From JBBECJ01 sp963763325 (GTDB lineage: Bacteria > Chloroflexota > Chloroflexia > Thermomicrobiales > CFX8): 64,000 nucleotides of DNA. The position numbers were made by a program, and so were the translations under genes. Location: assembly GCA_963763325.1 (NCBI GenBank), contig CAVXOL010000024.1, positions 62,001-126,000 on the forward strand, written 5' to 3'. Shown one piece after another: positions 8,877 to 17,791 of this stretch. The first letter of the stretch is position 1; each line of letters opens with the position of its first letter. The notes beneath the pieces were generated by a model. It did not search any database. It was not told where the DNA came from and was given only the letters and a program-made list of their open reading frames with translations.

Positions 8877-9750
8877 GAGGGTGTTATGCACTTCCGGCGA
8901 GCAGCAGTTTCGTGACCCGACCGAGCATCAGGACGGAGAAGGCGACCAAGTGGAGCCCCTTCACGGTCTCCTCCAGTCGCTCATAATCCTTGGCCAGCCG
9001 CCGAAAGCGGGTGAGCCAGGCAAACGAGCGTTCAACCACCCAGCGGCGTGGCAACAGCACGAAACCCTGGCGTGCTTCGGGCAGCTTGACCACCTCCAGG
9101 CGAATCCCCCAGCCCTCGGCATCCAGTGCAGCCTCCGTGCCCGTATAGCCTTGATCGACGTAGGCCAGCTCAACCGTGTCGCCGGTCGCGTCCTGCACCG
9201 CTGCCGCCAGTTCCTCGACCTGCGCGCGATCCCCCGCGTCGGCCGGGGTGACGACCAGTGCCAGGAACTCACCCAGCGTATCGACCGCCAGATGCAGCTT
9301 CGTACCCTTCTTGCGCTTGTGACCATCGTAGCCGCCTCGGTCACGATTCTCGACCGATCCCGACAGCGTCCGGCTGTCGAAGATGGCGGCGGTTGGCTCG
9401 ACCGTTTTCCCTTCCCCAAGCCGAATCAGGGCACGCAGATCGGCCACGATCGCCTCGAAACAGCCGGCACGGAACCAGCGCTGGCTCTGCTGGTAGACCG
9501 TGTGGTACGGCGGCAGGTCATGCGGCATGTAGCGCCACGGAGATCCCGTCCGCACGATCCAGCGCAGGCCGTTGAGCACTTCACGCAGGTCGTGGTCGCG
9601 TTGTGGCGCATCGGGCTTCATCAACGTCAAGTAGGGAGCGACGAAGTCCCATTCCTCGTCGCTGATGTCACTCGGGTAACGGTTCCGTGATGCTGTCGTA
9701 TCCATGCCAGAAGCGTATCGACGAATGGCACAGAGTTTCATAACACCCTT
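8877..9750 (-). mobile_element. IS5-family insertion sequence
   Basis: An element of about 873 bp bounded by inverted ends: left GAGGGTGTTATG and, read inward from the right, AAGGGTGTTATG. The duplicated target is TA-centred: CTAG at the left junction and TTAG at the right, fitting the YTAR preference of IS5 relatives, with the exact 2-4 bp boundary uncertain by one or two bases. It carries a single full-length transposase and interrupts a small gene, so it may still be active. Confidence 0.88.
8884..9741 (-). CDS. IS5-family transposase
   Basis: A DDE transposase of 285 aa in one uninterrupted frame. The N-terminal SDISDEEWDFVAPYL region and the later SPWRYMP are typical of IS5/IS1031 relatives. 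Catalytic residues are the Asp in AIFDSRT, the Asp in LAYVDQGYTG and the Glu in RRWVVERSFAWL, followed by the conserved RRLAKDYE. The ATG at 9741 lies inside the terminal repeat; the Met codon 12 residues later (9705) is an alternative start. The stop codon lies in the opposite repeat, so the gene fills the element. No frameshift is needed, unlike in two-frame IS427 types. Confidence 0.93.
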   Translation of the reverse strand: MKLCAIRRYASGMDTTASRNRYPSDISDEEWDFVAPYLTLMKPDAPQRDHDLREVLNGLRWIVRTGSPWRYMPHDLPPYHTVYQQSQRWFRAGCFEAIVADLRALIRLGEGKTVEPTAAIFDSRTLSGSVENRDRGGYDGHKRKKGTKLHLAVDTLGEFLALVVTPADAGDRAQVEELAAAVQDATGDTVELAYVDQGYTGTEAALDAEGWGIRLEVVKLPEARQGFVLLPRRWVVERSFAWLTRFRRLAKDYERLEETVKGLHLVAFSVLMLGRVTKLLLAGSA

Positions 9751-10109
9751 TAGTACAGCGATTTTTCAACGCCGCCGAATACTTAGCGTCCTCAGACGCC
9801 GGCTTGGTTGAGCGGCTGAAGTATGTGAACGCGTACGAAATCGGGATCGTTCTGGCAGATCACATCCAGCCGTTTCCTGCGGATATGGTTGATCAACCGA
9901 ACGAGATTAGAGATGCACTTGACCGAGTTGACACCCTAAGCGTCGATGAAGCGGCTCATGTAGCGAAGGCGATTGGCAGGCTTGCGTTCGACGCATGGAG
10001 GCGGTCGCCCTATCATCCGTAGAGAGGCTAGCGCGGCGCTATCCTCAACCAGACGATTCAGGACCATCGGGACAGGACGTACGTACCGCGCCGTGTTATC
10101 CTAAAGATG

Positions 10110-10194
10110 TCCCCACGGCGGGACTCGAACCCGCAAAACCTGTCGGGGAACCCGGTTGGCAACCGGGCGCGTTTGCCAGTTTCGCCACGTGGGG
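10110..10194 (-). tRNA. class II-shaped tRNA with GCC (Gly) anticodon
   Basis: The minus strand folds as a complete cloverleaf of 85 nt. It has a 7-bp acceptor stem (CCCCACG/CGTGGGG), a D-arm GCG/CGC with GG in the loop, a 5-bp anticodon stem CCCGG/CCGGG around loop TTGCCAA, a 16-nt variable region and T-arm GCGGG-TTCGAGT-CCCGC; the discriminator is A and no CCA is encoded. The anticodon GCC reads glycine codons. The body (the TGGCGAAACTGGCAAACGC stretch, long variable region, A73) instead looks like tRNA-Leu. A normal tRNA-Gly is about 75 nt with a short variable loop. The variable arm has only a 2-bp stem, so Leu identity is also weak. It lies in an integrase-bearing island. Confidence 0.75.
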
Positions 10195-10202
10195 ATAGCG
10201 GG

Positions 10203-10244
10203 ATAGCTCCGGGGACGGTTCCTAGGCCAGACCCCCGGAGCTAT
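10203..10244. repeat. 12-bp inverted repeat hairpin at the end of the DUF5343 gene
   Basis: A perfect repeat ATAGCTCCGGGG / CCCCGGAGCTAT with an 18-base loop overlaps the stop of the DUF5343 gene and sits directly before the tRNA. It has no T-run. It may end the DUF5343 transcript or separate it from the tRNA. Confidence 0.55.
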
Positions 10245-11048
10245 TCGTTTTCTGTCATCAACTCCAGTTCGTCATCGGCGTCCTCCTCACGGAGCGCGCT
10301 ATCGTCGTGCCATCGCTCCGACTCATAACCGTTGATCCGCGCAATCAGGTCTCGCAAGAAATCCATGTCGCGCTGATCCAAGTCGAACAGGTTGACGTCG
10401 TAGTCAACCGTCAGTGTTCCACCGCTCCGTAGTTCCACTGTCTTCGACGTCGCGCTTCCCGTGCCGTTCCGAGTTGGAACGGTCGAGTTCAGGGGTTTCA
10501 TTGATTGCTTGAGTCGCCTGTGGGGCAGGGCGGGAACGTCGCACGGGAGCACGCCCGTTCGGCTTGGCCACGGTTCTTGGTGCCTTGGTCTTGTTGGTGA
10601 TGAACGTCGAGAGGGGGATGCCCGCAAACTGCGTGGCATGCAGAAAGAACGTGATTGCCTTTCGGCGAGTGTCACCTTCGACTTTGTAGAGTCTCCCAAA
10701 CGCCTGTTCCAGTTGTCCGAGAGTTGCACGAGTGACGTCGATCTCGTTGAACAACGGCTCATACTTCGCCTGGATTACCTCGCTCAAGACCTCCTTCCGC
10801 TCACTCGTCTTGACGAGGCGGACGAGCGTCGGCGTCGGCTCATCACCAGGGTCAGTTATGAGGTTGAGGAAGCGCATCGCCGTCATGATCTGGCTTCCAA
10901 GTCCTCCAGCCATGAAGGTCCCCCAGTAGGTCCGGTCGATGTTCGTTGTGGTAGTCCGTCTGCCTCCAGTCGATCAAGTAGATTCGTGAAGCTGCTAAAC
11001 AGATACGTAGGGCGGCACTGCCGTCCGCGCGGTATCCTGTGCCATCAT
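10241..11048 (-). CDS. DUF5343 domain protein (about three frameshifts)
   Basis: Reading the minus strand through small shifts near 11010, 10960 and 10480 gives one protein of about 265 aa. It runs from MMAQDT and PPYVS through SFTNLLDRLEADGLP, then IDRTYWGTFM, AMRFLNLITDPGDEPTP, and ends with an SGGTLTV strand and YESERWHDD. The order of motifs (PPYVS, leucine-rich helix, RSYW-like box, FLxLID, DPT) fits the DUF5343 family as I know it. Its function is not established. Members are often found in mobile or defence-associated regions, as here between a tRNA and an integrase remnant. The acidic tail after residue 240 is atypical. Frame breaks may be errors or decay. Confidence 0.65.
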
Positions 11049-11213
11049 ATCCTGCCAGTCGTTCCATGTCCGTACGTATTTGTGCCAGATGCCGGCTTGC
11101 GCAACAAACGGAATATACCACGGGCGGCGACACGGAGTCAACTCGCCATGGTATAGCGCATATTGGTGAACTGGTTGTCATCAAAGATGGTTCGCGGTAA
11201 TCGGATCGAAACT

Positions 11214-11885
11214 GTTACCCGGTTGAGGGCTGGTGGGCGAGACGTGGGGTGTAGACGACGTCAAGAATCGTTGCCGCCTCTTGTTCCATGTCCGCGTAAA
11301 CATGGGCGTATACCTTTAACGTTACCGTTGGATTCCCATGTCCAAGCATCCGTCCGACGGTCGTGTATGGGTACCACGTTTCTGATGGCGAGTGAGGCGA
11401 CCGTGTGCCGCAGCCCGTGGATCGTTACGTCTTCCGGCAGGTCAAGCTGGCGCTTGATGGTACGCCAGCGACGGCTCTAAACGAGGTTGGATTGGCATAG
11501 TGGCCGCCGGCGCCGTTGTCGATGATGGCTCCGGTGTCCGTCCATGCCACACCGATCCGGAGCCGACGCTCCAACTGGTCCTTCCGATGCCGGTGGAGGG
11601 CATCGGAGCAGACGAACGGGATGGTGATCGTGCGTCGGGAAGCATCCGTCTTGGCGTCGTCACCGATCACCCAAGACGATGTACCGGCGCCGGTCATCGT
11701 GCGCTCGACTCGGTGCGACCGATAGTCCGTGTCGAGGTCGGACCACCGCAACTCCAGCACCTCATCGATCCGCAACCCACAGACCACCATAAGCGCCCTC
11801 GCGGCGCGGTCGGGATCGTCAACCGTCCCGTCGATCAGCCGGCGGGCCTCGTCTTCGGAGAGGATCGCCTTCGCAACCGGCTGTC
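11214..11885 (-). pseudogene. tyrosine integrase remnant (catalytic domain only)
   Basis: The minus strand encodes a phage-integrase catalytic domain in at least three frames. ILSEDEARRLIDG leads to GLRIDEVLELRWSDLD (first catalytic Arg), then after a shift near 11450 comes TIHGLRHTVASLA (His-x-x-Arg), and after another near 11345 comes TVGRMLGHGNPTVTLKVYAHV (His and the nucleophile Tyr). All active-site residues survive, but the frame is broken and the N-terminal arm- and core-binding domains are missing: an in-frame stop sits just upstream of 11885. It probably once mobilised the segment that includes the tRNA and DUF5343 gene, and is now dead. Confidence 0.85.
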
Positions 11886-11963
11886 ACTTTCGGTAGCCGG
11901 ATACCCCGACATGGCGTCCGGGCGATCACCTCCTACATCAACGTCTCGGGATTCGAGGCGAAG

Positions 11964-12746
11964 TCAAAGCCCAAACTGCATTTGTCTGGCTGGAAGCCGG
12001 GTGATCTCAGCTCGCTCGTAACGGGGGAGCGGTGCGATCGGAATGTCGTGTCCCATGAGGGCGAGAGCTTCTCTGACAGTTCCAACAGCGATATCCGGGT
12101 CATTGTTCTTGTCGGACAGGTGCGCCAGCCAGACCGTTTGCGTCCGTGACGACACAGCCCCAGCCAGCGCGGTCGCGCAGTCGTCGTTGCCGAGGTGACC
12201 GGCTGGCCCCTGGATACGCCGCTTCAAGTACGACGGGTACGGGCCGTTGATCAACATCTGGCGATCGTAGTTTGCCTCAAGCACGATCACGTCGGCACTG
12301 CCAAGTGCGTCATAGACTTCCGCGCTGACGTGGCCGAGGTCGGTGAAGACCGCAACGCGCAGCCCGTCGTGTTCGGCGACAAACCCGCAAGGCTCGGCAG
12401 CGTCGTGGGAGACACCGATGAACGACACCTCCAAGGCCGAGTCATTGAACCGCTCGCCCGACGAACGGCGATTGAGGCGCAAACTCGTGCGCATCGCTCC
12501 GTGGGTGCCATGAGTGGTGATGAGCGGAATATCGAGCTTGCGTGTGATCGACGGAATCGACCGGACGTGGTCGCTGTGTTCGTGGCTGACGACGATGCCT
12601 GCCAGCCGTTCGGCCACACCATAATCGCGGATCGCGGACTGGCAGGCTCGTACCGCGATGCCGCAGTCAATCAGAAGCGCGACGTCACCGGTGTCGAGCA
12701 GGAATCCATTCCCGCTGCTACCGGACCCGAGAGACACAACCCGCAT
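11964..12746 (-). CDS. metallo-beta-lactamase fold hydrolase, WalJ/YycJ type
   Basis: A 260-aa cytoplasmic phosphodiesterase-like protein. The N-terminal SLGSGSSGNGFLL and the metal motif HEHSDH (about residue 55) match the YycJ/WalJ subfamily, related to exonucleases that affect double-strand break handling and cell division. A second metal ligand is in FTDLGHVS, and histidines near the end (WLAHLSDKNN) fit the fold. The start overlaps the stop of the upstream yggS gene as TGATG. The C-terminus lies 80 bp from the integrase remnant, so the chromosomal backbone resumes here. Confidence 0.88.
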   Translation of the reverse strand: MRVVSLGSGSSGNGFLLDTGDVALLIDCGIAVRACQSAIRDYGVAERLAGIVVSHEHSDHVRSIPSITRKLDIPLITTHGTHGAMRTSLRLNRRSSGERFNDSALEVSFIGVSHDAAEPCGFVAEHDGLRVAVFTDLGHVSAEVYDALGSADVIVLEANYDRQMLINGPYPSYLKRRIQGPAGHLGNDDCATALAGAVSSRTQTVWLAHLSDKNNDPDIAVGTVREALALMGHDIPIAPLPRYERAEITRLPARQMQFGL

Positions 12747-13464
12747 CAGCCGGCCGTCGACTCAGCAAAGATCGCTCGACCAACCCTGACGATCGTGGCA
12801 CCCTCTTCAATCGCGGCGACATAATCGTTGGTCATCCCCATCGAGAGGTCATCCAGCGTCGCGTCAGGGTAGCGCGATCGCATCGCTTCAGCCAGTTCGC
12901 GCATTTCCGCGAACACCGGCCTCGCGTCTTCGGCGGCGGTGCCGAGTGGGGCCATTGTCATGAACCCACGCAACTCCAACGCTGTGCATGCCAGCGTCGC
13001 CTCGATCAGTCCCGGAAGATCCTCGACGAGACAGCCGTGCTTCTGTTCCTCGCGGGCGACGTTGACCTGAATCAGCACCGGCAGCCTCATGCCGGCCATC
13101 TGGCAGCGCCGGTCCAGCTCGGTTGCGAGTGCAACTCGATCGAGTGAGTGGACGACATGGAAATGGCCCGGAACGAAGCGCGCCTTGTTGGTCTGGAGCG
13201 TGCCGATCAGGTGCAGGACGAGATCGTCCGGCACCTCGTCCGCGAACGTTTCGAGCGCGTTCTGGACCCGATTTTCGCCGAAATGCCGGAGACCAGCCGC
13301 GTACGCTTCGTCGACTTCAGCGCGCGTCACCGTCTTCGAGACTCCAACCAGCGTGACGCTGCCGGCAGTTCGACCCGCCGAGCGTCTCGGCGGCCGTCGA
13401 TTCGCTCACGGACCGCCAGCAGCCGGTCCTGGAGCGTCATCAGCGGGGACGATGTCGTCGTCAT
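12746..13464 (-). CDS. YggS/PROSC-type PLP homeostasis protein (frameshift near 13370)
   Basis: Binds pyridoxal 5'-phosphate and buffers its level; single-domain TIM barrel, no known catalysis. The downstream frame shows FGENRVQNALET, LIGTLQTNKARF, VLIQVNVAREEQKHG, GFMTMAPLG and the end SMGMTNDYVAAIEEGATIVRVGRAIF, all family signatures. It lacks the first 50 residues, which are found in another frame: LQDRLLAVRERID, then after a shift near 13370 VTLVGVSKTVTRAEVDEAY with the PLP lysine. The start is either the ATG at 13464 or at 13440; neither has a strong ribosome site. Reconstructed length is about 235 aa, normal for the family. Confidence 0.88.
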
Positions 13465-13491
13465 CGAAATGTCACGCTCCGTTCCGACTAT

Positions 13492-14302
13492 TCAGACAGC
13501 CGTCAGCTGAGCAACCATCAGATTGCGACCTGGAGTTGAGCCGATCTGCCGTGCAGCACGGTACGAAAAATACCGCTCGTGCTCGCAGCGGACGCAACGT
13601 GCGCTGCACTCGATCTGCTGGTCCGGAACACCCGCCTGGACCAGGACGAGCCGGTTCGCGGCCCAGAGGTCGAAATGATACCCGTTTGGGCGCTCGATGA
13701 CGGCAGTCCCGAGACCGGTGATGTCTGACTCGTGCCACGCGCTGATGACATCATTGCCGACTTCATAGCAACACGGACCGATCGAGGGACCAATACCTGC
13801 CACGACATCATTCGGGTCCGTACCAAATGCCTCTGTCATCGTCCGCAACGTCTCAGCGGCAATTCGGCCAACTGTTCCGCGCCATCCGGCGTGGGCGAGT
13901 CCTATAGCATGCCGTTGTGGGTCATACAGCAGGATCGGCACGCAATCAGCCACGATCGTTCCGAGCGCAACCGATGCGTCGTTCGTTACCATCGCGTCGG
14001 TTGCCGGGAATCCGTCAAAGGCCGGAAACAACCCGCGACCGCGGTCTGTGGCGTCAACGACCTGAACTGCGCGTGCCGTGCGTCTGGCGGCTGATCACCA
14101 GATCGGCCATCGAGAAGCCGGCGGACTCGACGAATGCTCGGCGATTGCGCTCGATGACGTCTTCGATAGTGTTCGGTCCATGTCCGACGTCGCCGTCTGC
14201 TTCAGCTCCGGCCAATCGGCCACTCATTGCGTGCCGAACTGGATGTCGGTCGAATGTGTCGAATCGGAAGGCGATCCGCGACTCTATCACAGGTTCACTC
14301 AT
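13492..14302 (-). CDS. pgeF: PgeF/YfiH-type multicopper-like protein (frameshift near 14070)
   Basis: Member of the DUF152 family, known as a peptidoglycan editing factor or laccase-domain purine nucleoside-acting enzyme (LACC1-like). Signatures seen are SRQTHGT, the ADCVPILLYD strand, the HAGWRGT metal-binding motif and GPSIGPCCYEVG. The first 80 residues (from ATG 14302) and the rest are in different frames; dropping one A near 14070 joins them as THGTR then VQVVDATDRGRG. The reconstructed protein is about 269 aa. The start ATG overlaps the stop of the upstream spermidine-synthase-like gene (ATGA), so it belongs to that operon. Confidence 0.88.
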
Positions 14303-15882
14303 TCCGATGTCGCCTCGCTCAGGATGATCTGGTCGACCACGAGTTCGACCGGCGCGAGATCGTCGGTGAAGACCTGCGCGTCTCCGTCGTACTCGCGGAT
14401 GTTTCCGGTCTCGATTGCCAGCTCCATCACATCGTGAATCAAACCACCTTCGGGAGCGTTCGCGAGGTTGGCGGCAAAGTTCTCGATATCGGTTGGCTGG
14501 TTCGTCCCAACGACGATGCTGTTGGTGAACCGATCAACGTCGATGATGTAGACGTTGTCGAAGACGGCGCCCATCGTCGCCGCGATTACCTCGACGAGCC
14601 GGAAGTCGGTCCGTGTCCGGCCGGCGTTGACGATCGCGACGCCGTCGTCAGCCAGGTGGTCACTGACTTCCTGGAAGAACTCCTGCGTCGTCAGGTGGAA
14701 CGGGATGTACGGCTGACGGTAGGCGTCGATGCCGATGACATCGTAGGTCTTTTCGCTCTTTGTCAGCGCATAGCGGCCATCGTCGATGATGACGTTCAAA
14801 TTCGGCTCGTTCATGTCGAAGTACTCGCGGCCGATGTCGGCGATCTCGCCGTCGATCTCGACGCCGTCGATTGGGATCGGCCCGTACGCTTCGGTGAACT
14901 GCTTTGACACCGTCCCGGCTGCCAGCCCGATCAGCATCAGACTCTCGACATCCTCAGGACTCATATCAGGATTGAAGTACGGCCCGACCATGAAGTAGTC
15001 CCATGGTCCGCCGGTCAGCCGCATGTCCGGATGGTAGATCGAGTGCGTTGCGTGTCCCTCGTTGAGTGCCAGCCGAATCTCGCCATCCCGGTCGATCACC
15101 TGGACATAGTTGTATTGGGTTTCAGTCTCGTAAATCACTCGCCCATACTCCGGGGGGCGGATTAGACCGCCCTGGTCGAGGATCGGGATCAACGCGACGG
15201 CGACGATCAGCCCTCCGACGATGGCGACCTCCCGAATCTCCCGGATTGCCAGAAACGCCAGGAAGGTCGGAATCAGCAACCCAAAGGCCAGAATCAGGAA
15301 CGTGGCCCTTGTCCCAAAAACCGGTATCAGCAGAAACGTCGGCAGGAAGCTCCCGATGATCGACCCGACAGTCGAGAGCGCGTACAGTGAACCTGCTGTA
15401 TGCCCCGCCGACTTGACGTCGTCCAGCCGCAACCGGACCGCGAAGGGCGAGATGCATCCCAGTAAGGTGATTGGGACCGCGAATAGCAGCATCGTCCCAA
15501 GCAGAGAGCCGTAGAATGCGCCGACGGCAACGTCGTCGAACGCATCCAGCGAGATCCGCAGGATCGGCTGCGAGACGGTCGGGATCAGCGCGATCGAAAC
15601 TCCCGCAATAGCGGTCAACAGAAACAGCAACTGATGCGACGGGTTTCGGTCGGCAAGCCGTCCACCGAGGAAATACCCCAGCGTCAGATAGAGGAGCGTT
15701 AGACCGATCAAGTTGGCCCAGATGAACGTCGACGATCCAAAGTACGGCCCAACCAGGCGCGACGCGCTGACCTGGATCGCGATGCTCGAGATACCACCGA
15801 AGAAGACGATTGCTCCCAGAACCGCTCCACGCGGGTTGGTCCAGTTCGTCGCGGTTTGTGCTGCTACGGGTTGAGCGACCAA
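14299..15882 (-). CDS. membrane-anchored spermidine synthase-like protein
   Basis: A two-part protein of about 527 aa. The first 240 residues contain seven or eight transmembrane helices. The second half is a Rossmann-like spermidine-synthase domain with LIGLAAGTVSKQF in the S-adenosyl-binding position, GVEIDGEIADIGREYF, VIIDDGRYALTKSEKTYDVIGIDAYRQPYIPFHLTTQEF, fitting the fold. The usual SAM-loop GGG is replaced by GLAAG, so true aminopropyl transfer is uncertain. An in-frame TTG at 15903 lies in a repeat; the TTG at 15882 has GGAG eight bases upstream and is preferred. Such fused proteins are common but poorly characterised. Downstream it is coupled to pgeF. Confidence 0.82.
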   Translation of the reverse strand: MVAQPVAAQTATNWTNPRGAVLGAIVFFGGISSIAIQVSASRLVGPYFGSSTFIWANLIGLTLLYLTLGYFLGGRLADRNPSHQLLFLLTAIAGVSIALIPTVSQPILRISLDAFDDVAVGAFYGSLLGTMLLFAVPITLLGCISPFAVRLRLDDVKSAGHTAGSLYALSTVGSIIGSFLPTFLLIPVFGTRATFLILAFGLLIPTFLAFLAIREIREVAIVGGLIVAVALIPILDQGGLIRPPEYGRVIYETETQYNYVQVIDRDGEIRLALNEGHATHSIYHPDMRLTGGPWDYFMVGPYFNPDMSPEDVESLMLIGLAAGTVSKQFTEAYGPIPIDGVEIDGEIADIGREYFDMNEPNLNVIIDDGRYALTKSEKTYDVIGIDAYRQPYIPFHLTTQEFFQEVSDHLADDGVAIVNAGRTRTDFRLVEVIAATMGAVFDNVYIIDVDRFTNSIVVGTNQPTDIENFAANLANAPEGGLIHDVMELAIETGNIREYDGDAQVFTDDLAPVELVVDQIILSEATSE

Positions 15883-15905
15883 GAACAGTTCTCCAGTAGT
15901 CAATC

Positions 15906-15987
15906 AGCCAGTCAGGTTGTCACACAGTCAGCAAGGCAGTCGTCCGACATCGACTGATCGGCTGACCAGCTGACAACCTGACTGGCT
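15906..15987. repeat. 17-bp perfect inverted repeat, 48-base loop
   Basis: AGCCAGTCAGGTTGTCA at 15906-15922 is matched by its exact reverse complement at 15971-15987. The loop holds further short repeats of the same theme (CAGTCAG, CAGTCG, GACTG, CAGCTGAC), so the whole 82 bp could form a branched cruciform. It fills the gap between the ThDP enzyme gene and the downstream membrane gene on the minus strand. Terminator, processing site or REP-like repeat are all possible. Confidence 0.85.
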
Positions 15988-15993
15988 TACCAG

Positions 15994-17632
15994 CTAATAG
16001 CTCTCCAGGCTAATCGGCACGTCAATGATCACCGGCATCTCGCTTGACTTGGCGGCTGCCAGTGCCTCTGACAAAGCCTCCGGTGATTCAGCCCGGATGC
16101 CCTGGATACCGTAGGCGTCGGCCAGCTTCACGTAGTCGGGGTTTACCAGATCGACCGCGACATAACGGCCTGGATACGTCCGCTTCTGGGCTGCCTTGAC
16201 AGCCGTATGGGTGCTGTCGTTGAAGATCACGGTCGTCACCGGGATACGGTGGTGGACGGCGGCACCGAGCTCTTCCATCGTGAACTGGAAGCCACCGTCG
16301 CCAACCATCGCGACGACCTGCTTGTCAGGGCAGCCGACCTTCGCGCCAATCGCTGTCGGTAGCGCCGAGCCGAGCGTTCCAAAGCCACGCGGGAACGTGT
16401 AGCTGCGCGGCTCGTAGACCGGGAAGTAGCGAACACCCTCGTAGGCCATCATCGTCATGTCATTACAGAGAATCGCGTCGCGGTCCATGCCTTCGCGCAT
16501 CGCATCGATGTACGGGACATAACCGGCCACGCGTGCGTCGGATGGCTCGAACAGCCGATCGCGGATGATCGCAACCTGTTCCTCGCTCCAGCGCTCCTTC
16601 GGTCGGCTGCCGGATCGGACAGCCTCCAGGAGGTCGCTTAGCGCCCGCGTGGCGTCTGCGATGATGCTGACATCCGGCTGATACCGCTTGCCGTGCTCGG
16701 CCGGGTCGATGTCGATGTGGATCAGCTTCGATGGGAGCGGCATCGTGCCCTCGCCACTGGTGCGGACTCCGAGTCCCGAGCCAACCACGATCGCGAGATC
16801 GCTCTTCTGCATGACCTCGACGGTCGGGTTGTCTGCCGACCAGCGATACCCAAACGCACCGACCGCGAACGGATGGTCAGCCGGAATCGCACCCTTGCCC
16901 ATCAGCGACGTCACGACCGGAGCGCCAAGCTCTTCCGCCAGCGCCTGCAATGCCGCTGCGGCTTCAGCGGATGTCGCGCCGCCCCCGGCGAAGATCATCA
17001 CGCGTTCAGATGCGGCAATCAAGCTCGGCGGCTCGGGCGATCTGCCCACTGATGTCGACTGCCGATGTCGAACGCAACAGGGTGATGTCGTCCATCTCAA
17101 GTTCGTCAGCCATCACGTCAATTGGGACTTCGAGATAGATCGGACGAGGACGGCCTGTCCCAATTGCAGTGAACGCTTCGTTGACCGATGCCGGGATGTC
17201 GCTCGCGTCCATCACGCGCTTACTCCACTTGACGATCGGCTTCATGACGCCCATCTGGTCGGTCATCTCGTGGAGGTTGCCTTCGAGCGTGTCGATGTAC
17301 TTGCGCTCCAGGTTGGTTGCGATCACGAAGACACTGGACGAATCAGCAAACGCTTCACCCACCGCCGTCGCGACGTTCGTCACTCCCGGGCCGGTCACGA
17401 TCAGCGCGATGCCGGGCTTGCCGGTCGCCCTGTAATACCCATCGGCCATGAATCCGGCGCCCTGTTCGTGGCGGGCGAGGATGTTCGTCAGGCCGGGATT
17501 CTCATGCAGCGCGTCGTAGATATCCAGGTTGTGAACGCCGGGGATACCGAAGACCGTGTCGACGCCGTGCGCCTTCAGCAATTCGACAATTGCTTCGCCG
17601 CCACGGACACGGTTGCTGATACTGATCGCCAT
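15994..17632 (-). CDS. ThDP-dependent enzyme, acetolactate synthase-like (frameshift near 17020)
   Basis: Thiamine-diphosphate enzyme of about 545 aa with the three-domain acetohydroxyacid-synthase fold. The N-domain has FGIPGVHNLDIYDAL, the activating glutamate in ILARHEQGAGFMADGYYRATGKPG, and TGPGVTN. The C-domain has the ThDP motif beginning GDGGFQFTMEELGAA and ending near NDST. The frame breaks near 17020, between SGQIARAAELD and SLIAASERVMIFAGGG. It could be a catabolic acetolactate synthase. The GIPGVH motif and the neighbouring amino-acid oxidase make a 2-oxo-acid decarboxylase of the AruI (5-guanidino-2-oxopentanoate) kind a real alternative. No small regulatory subunit is nearby. Divergent from the FAD oxidoreductase. 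Confidence 0.82.
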
Positions 17633-17701
17633 TCTCGCTCGATTCCCTCCCCGGTTCTCCGGTCACCCCTGCAATCCCACGATCGTGAAGTTCGTCACGG
17701 A

Positions 17702-17707
17702 AGTATA
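17702..17707 (-). promoter_or_regulatory. probable -10 box for the ThDP enzyme gene
   Basis: TATACT on the minus strand, 70 bases upstream of the ATG at 17632, in the divergent gap to the FAD oxidoreductase. No convincing -35 is seen, so support is limited. Confidence 0.35.
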
Positions 17708-17791
17708 GCCGCCGGGCAGTCGATTCGGTCACGATCGTTCATGGGATACTGCGTGGACAACGAGCGACGGTAGCGAAAGGGAAGTGGCGGG

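Larger units (their letters stand above)
8847..10022 (+). pseudogene. small hypothetical gene split by an IS5-like insertion
   Basis: An ATG at 8847, with GAGAG just upstream, opens a frame (MSTPITDNSL) that runs into the IS at 8877. The same frame resumes right after the IS as VQRFFNAAEYLASSDAG and continues to a TAG at 10020-10022. Removing the insertion and one copy of the short target repeat gives an uninterrupted protein of 99 aa. It is acidic and mostly helical with no domain I recognise. The clean restoration of frame shows the insertion is recent. It sits downstream of the exporter genes at the edge of an accessory island. Confidence 0.8.

Noticed and set aside
8881..9690. Long plus-strand open frame of 269 codons inside the IS
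   Set aside because: It is the antisense shadow of the transposase gene and has no homology or ribosome site.
10110..11885. Attachment-site repeats flanking the island
   Set aside because: I looked for a second copy of the tRNA 3' end near the integrase and found none by eye.
16688..17773. Plus-strand open frame of 361 codons
   Set aside because: Antisense to the ThDP enzyme gene; composition is low-complexity and no ribosome site is present.
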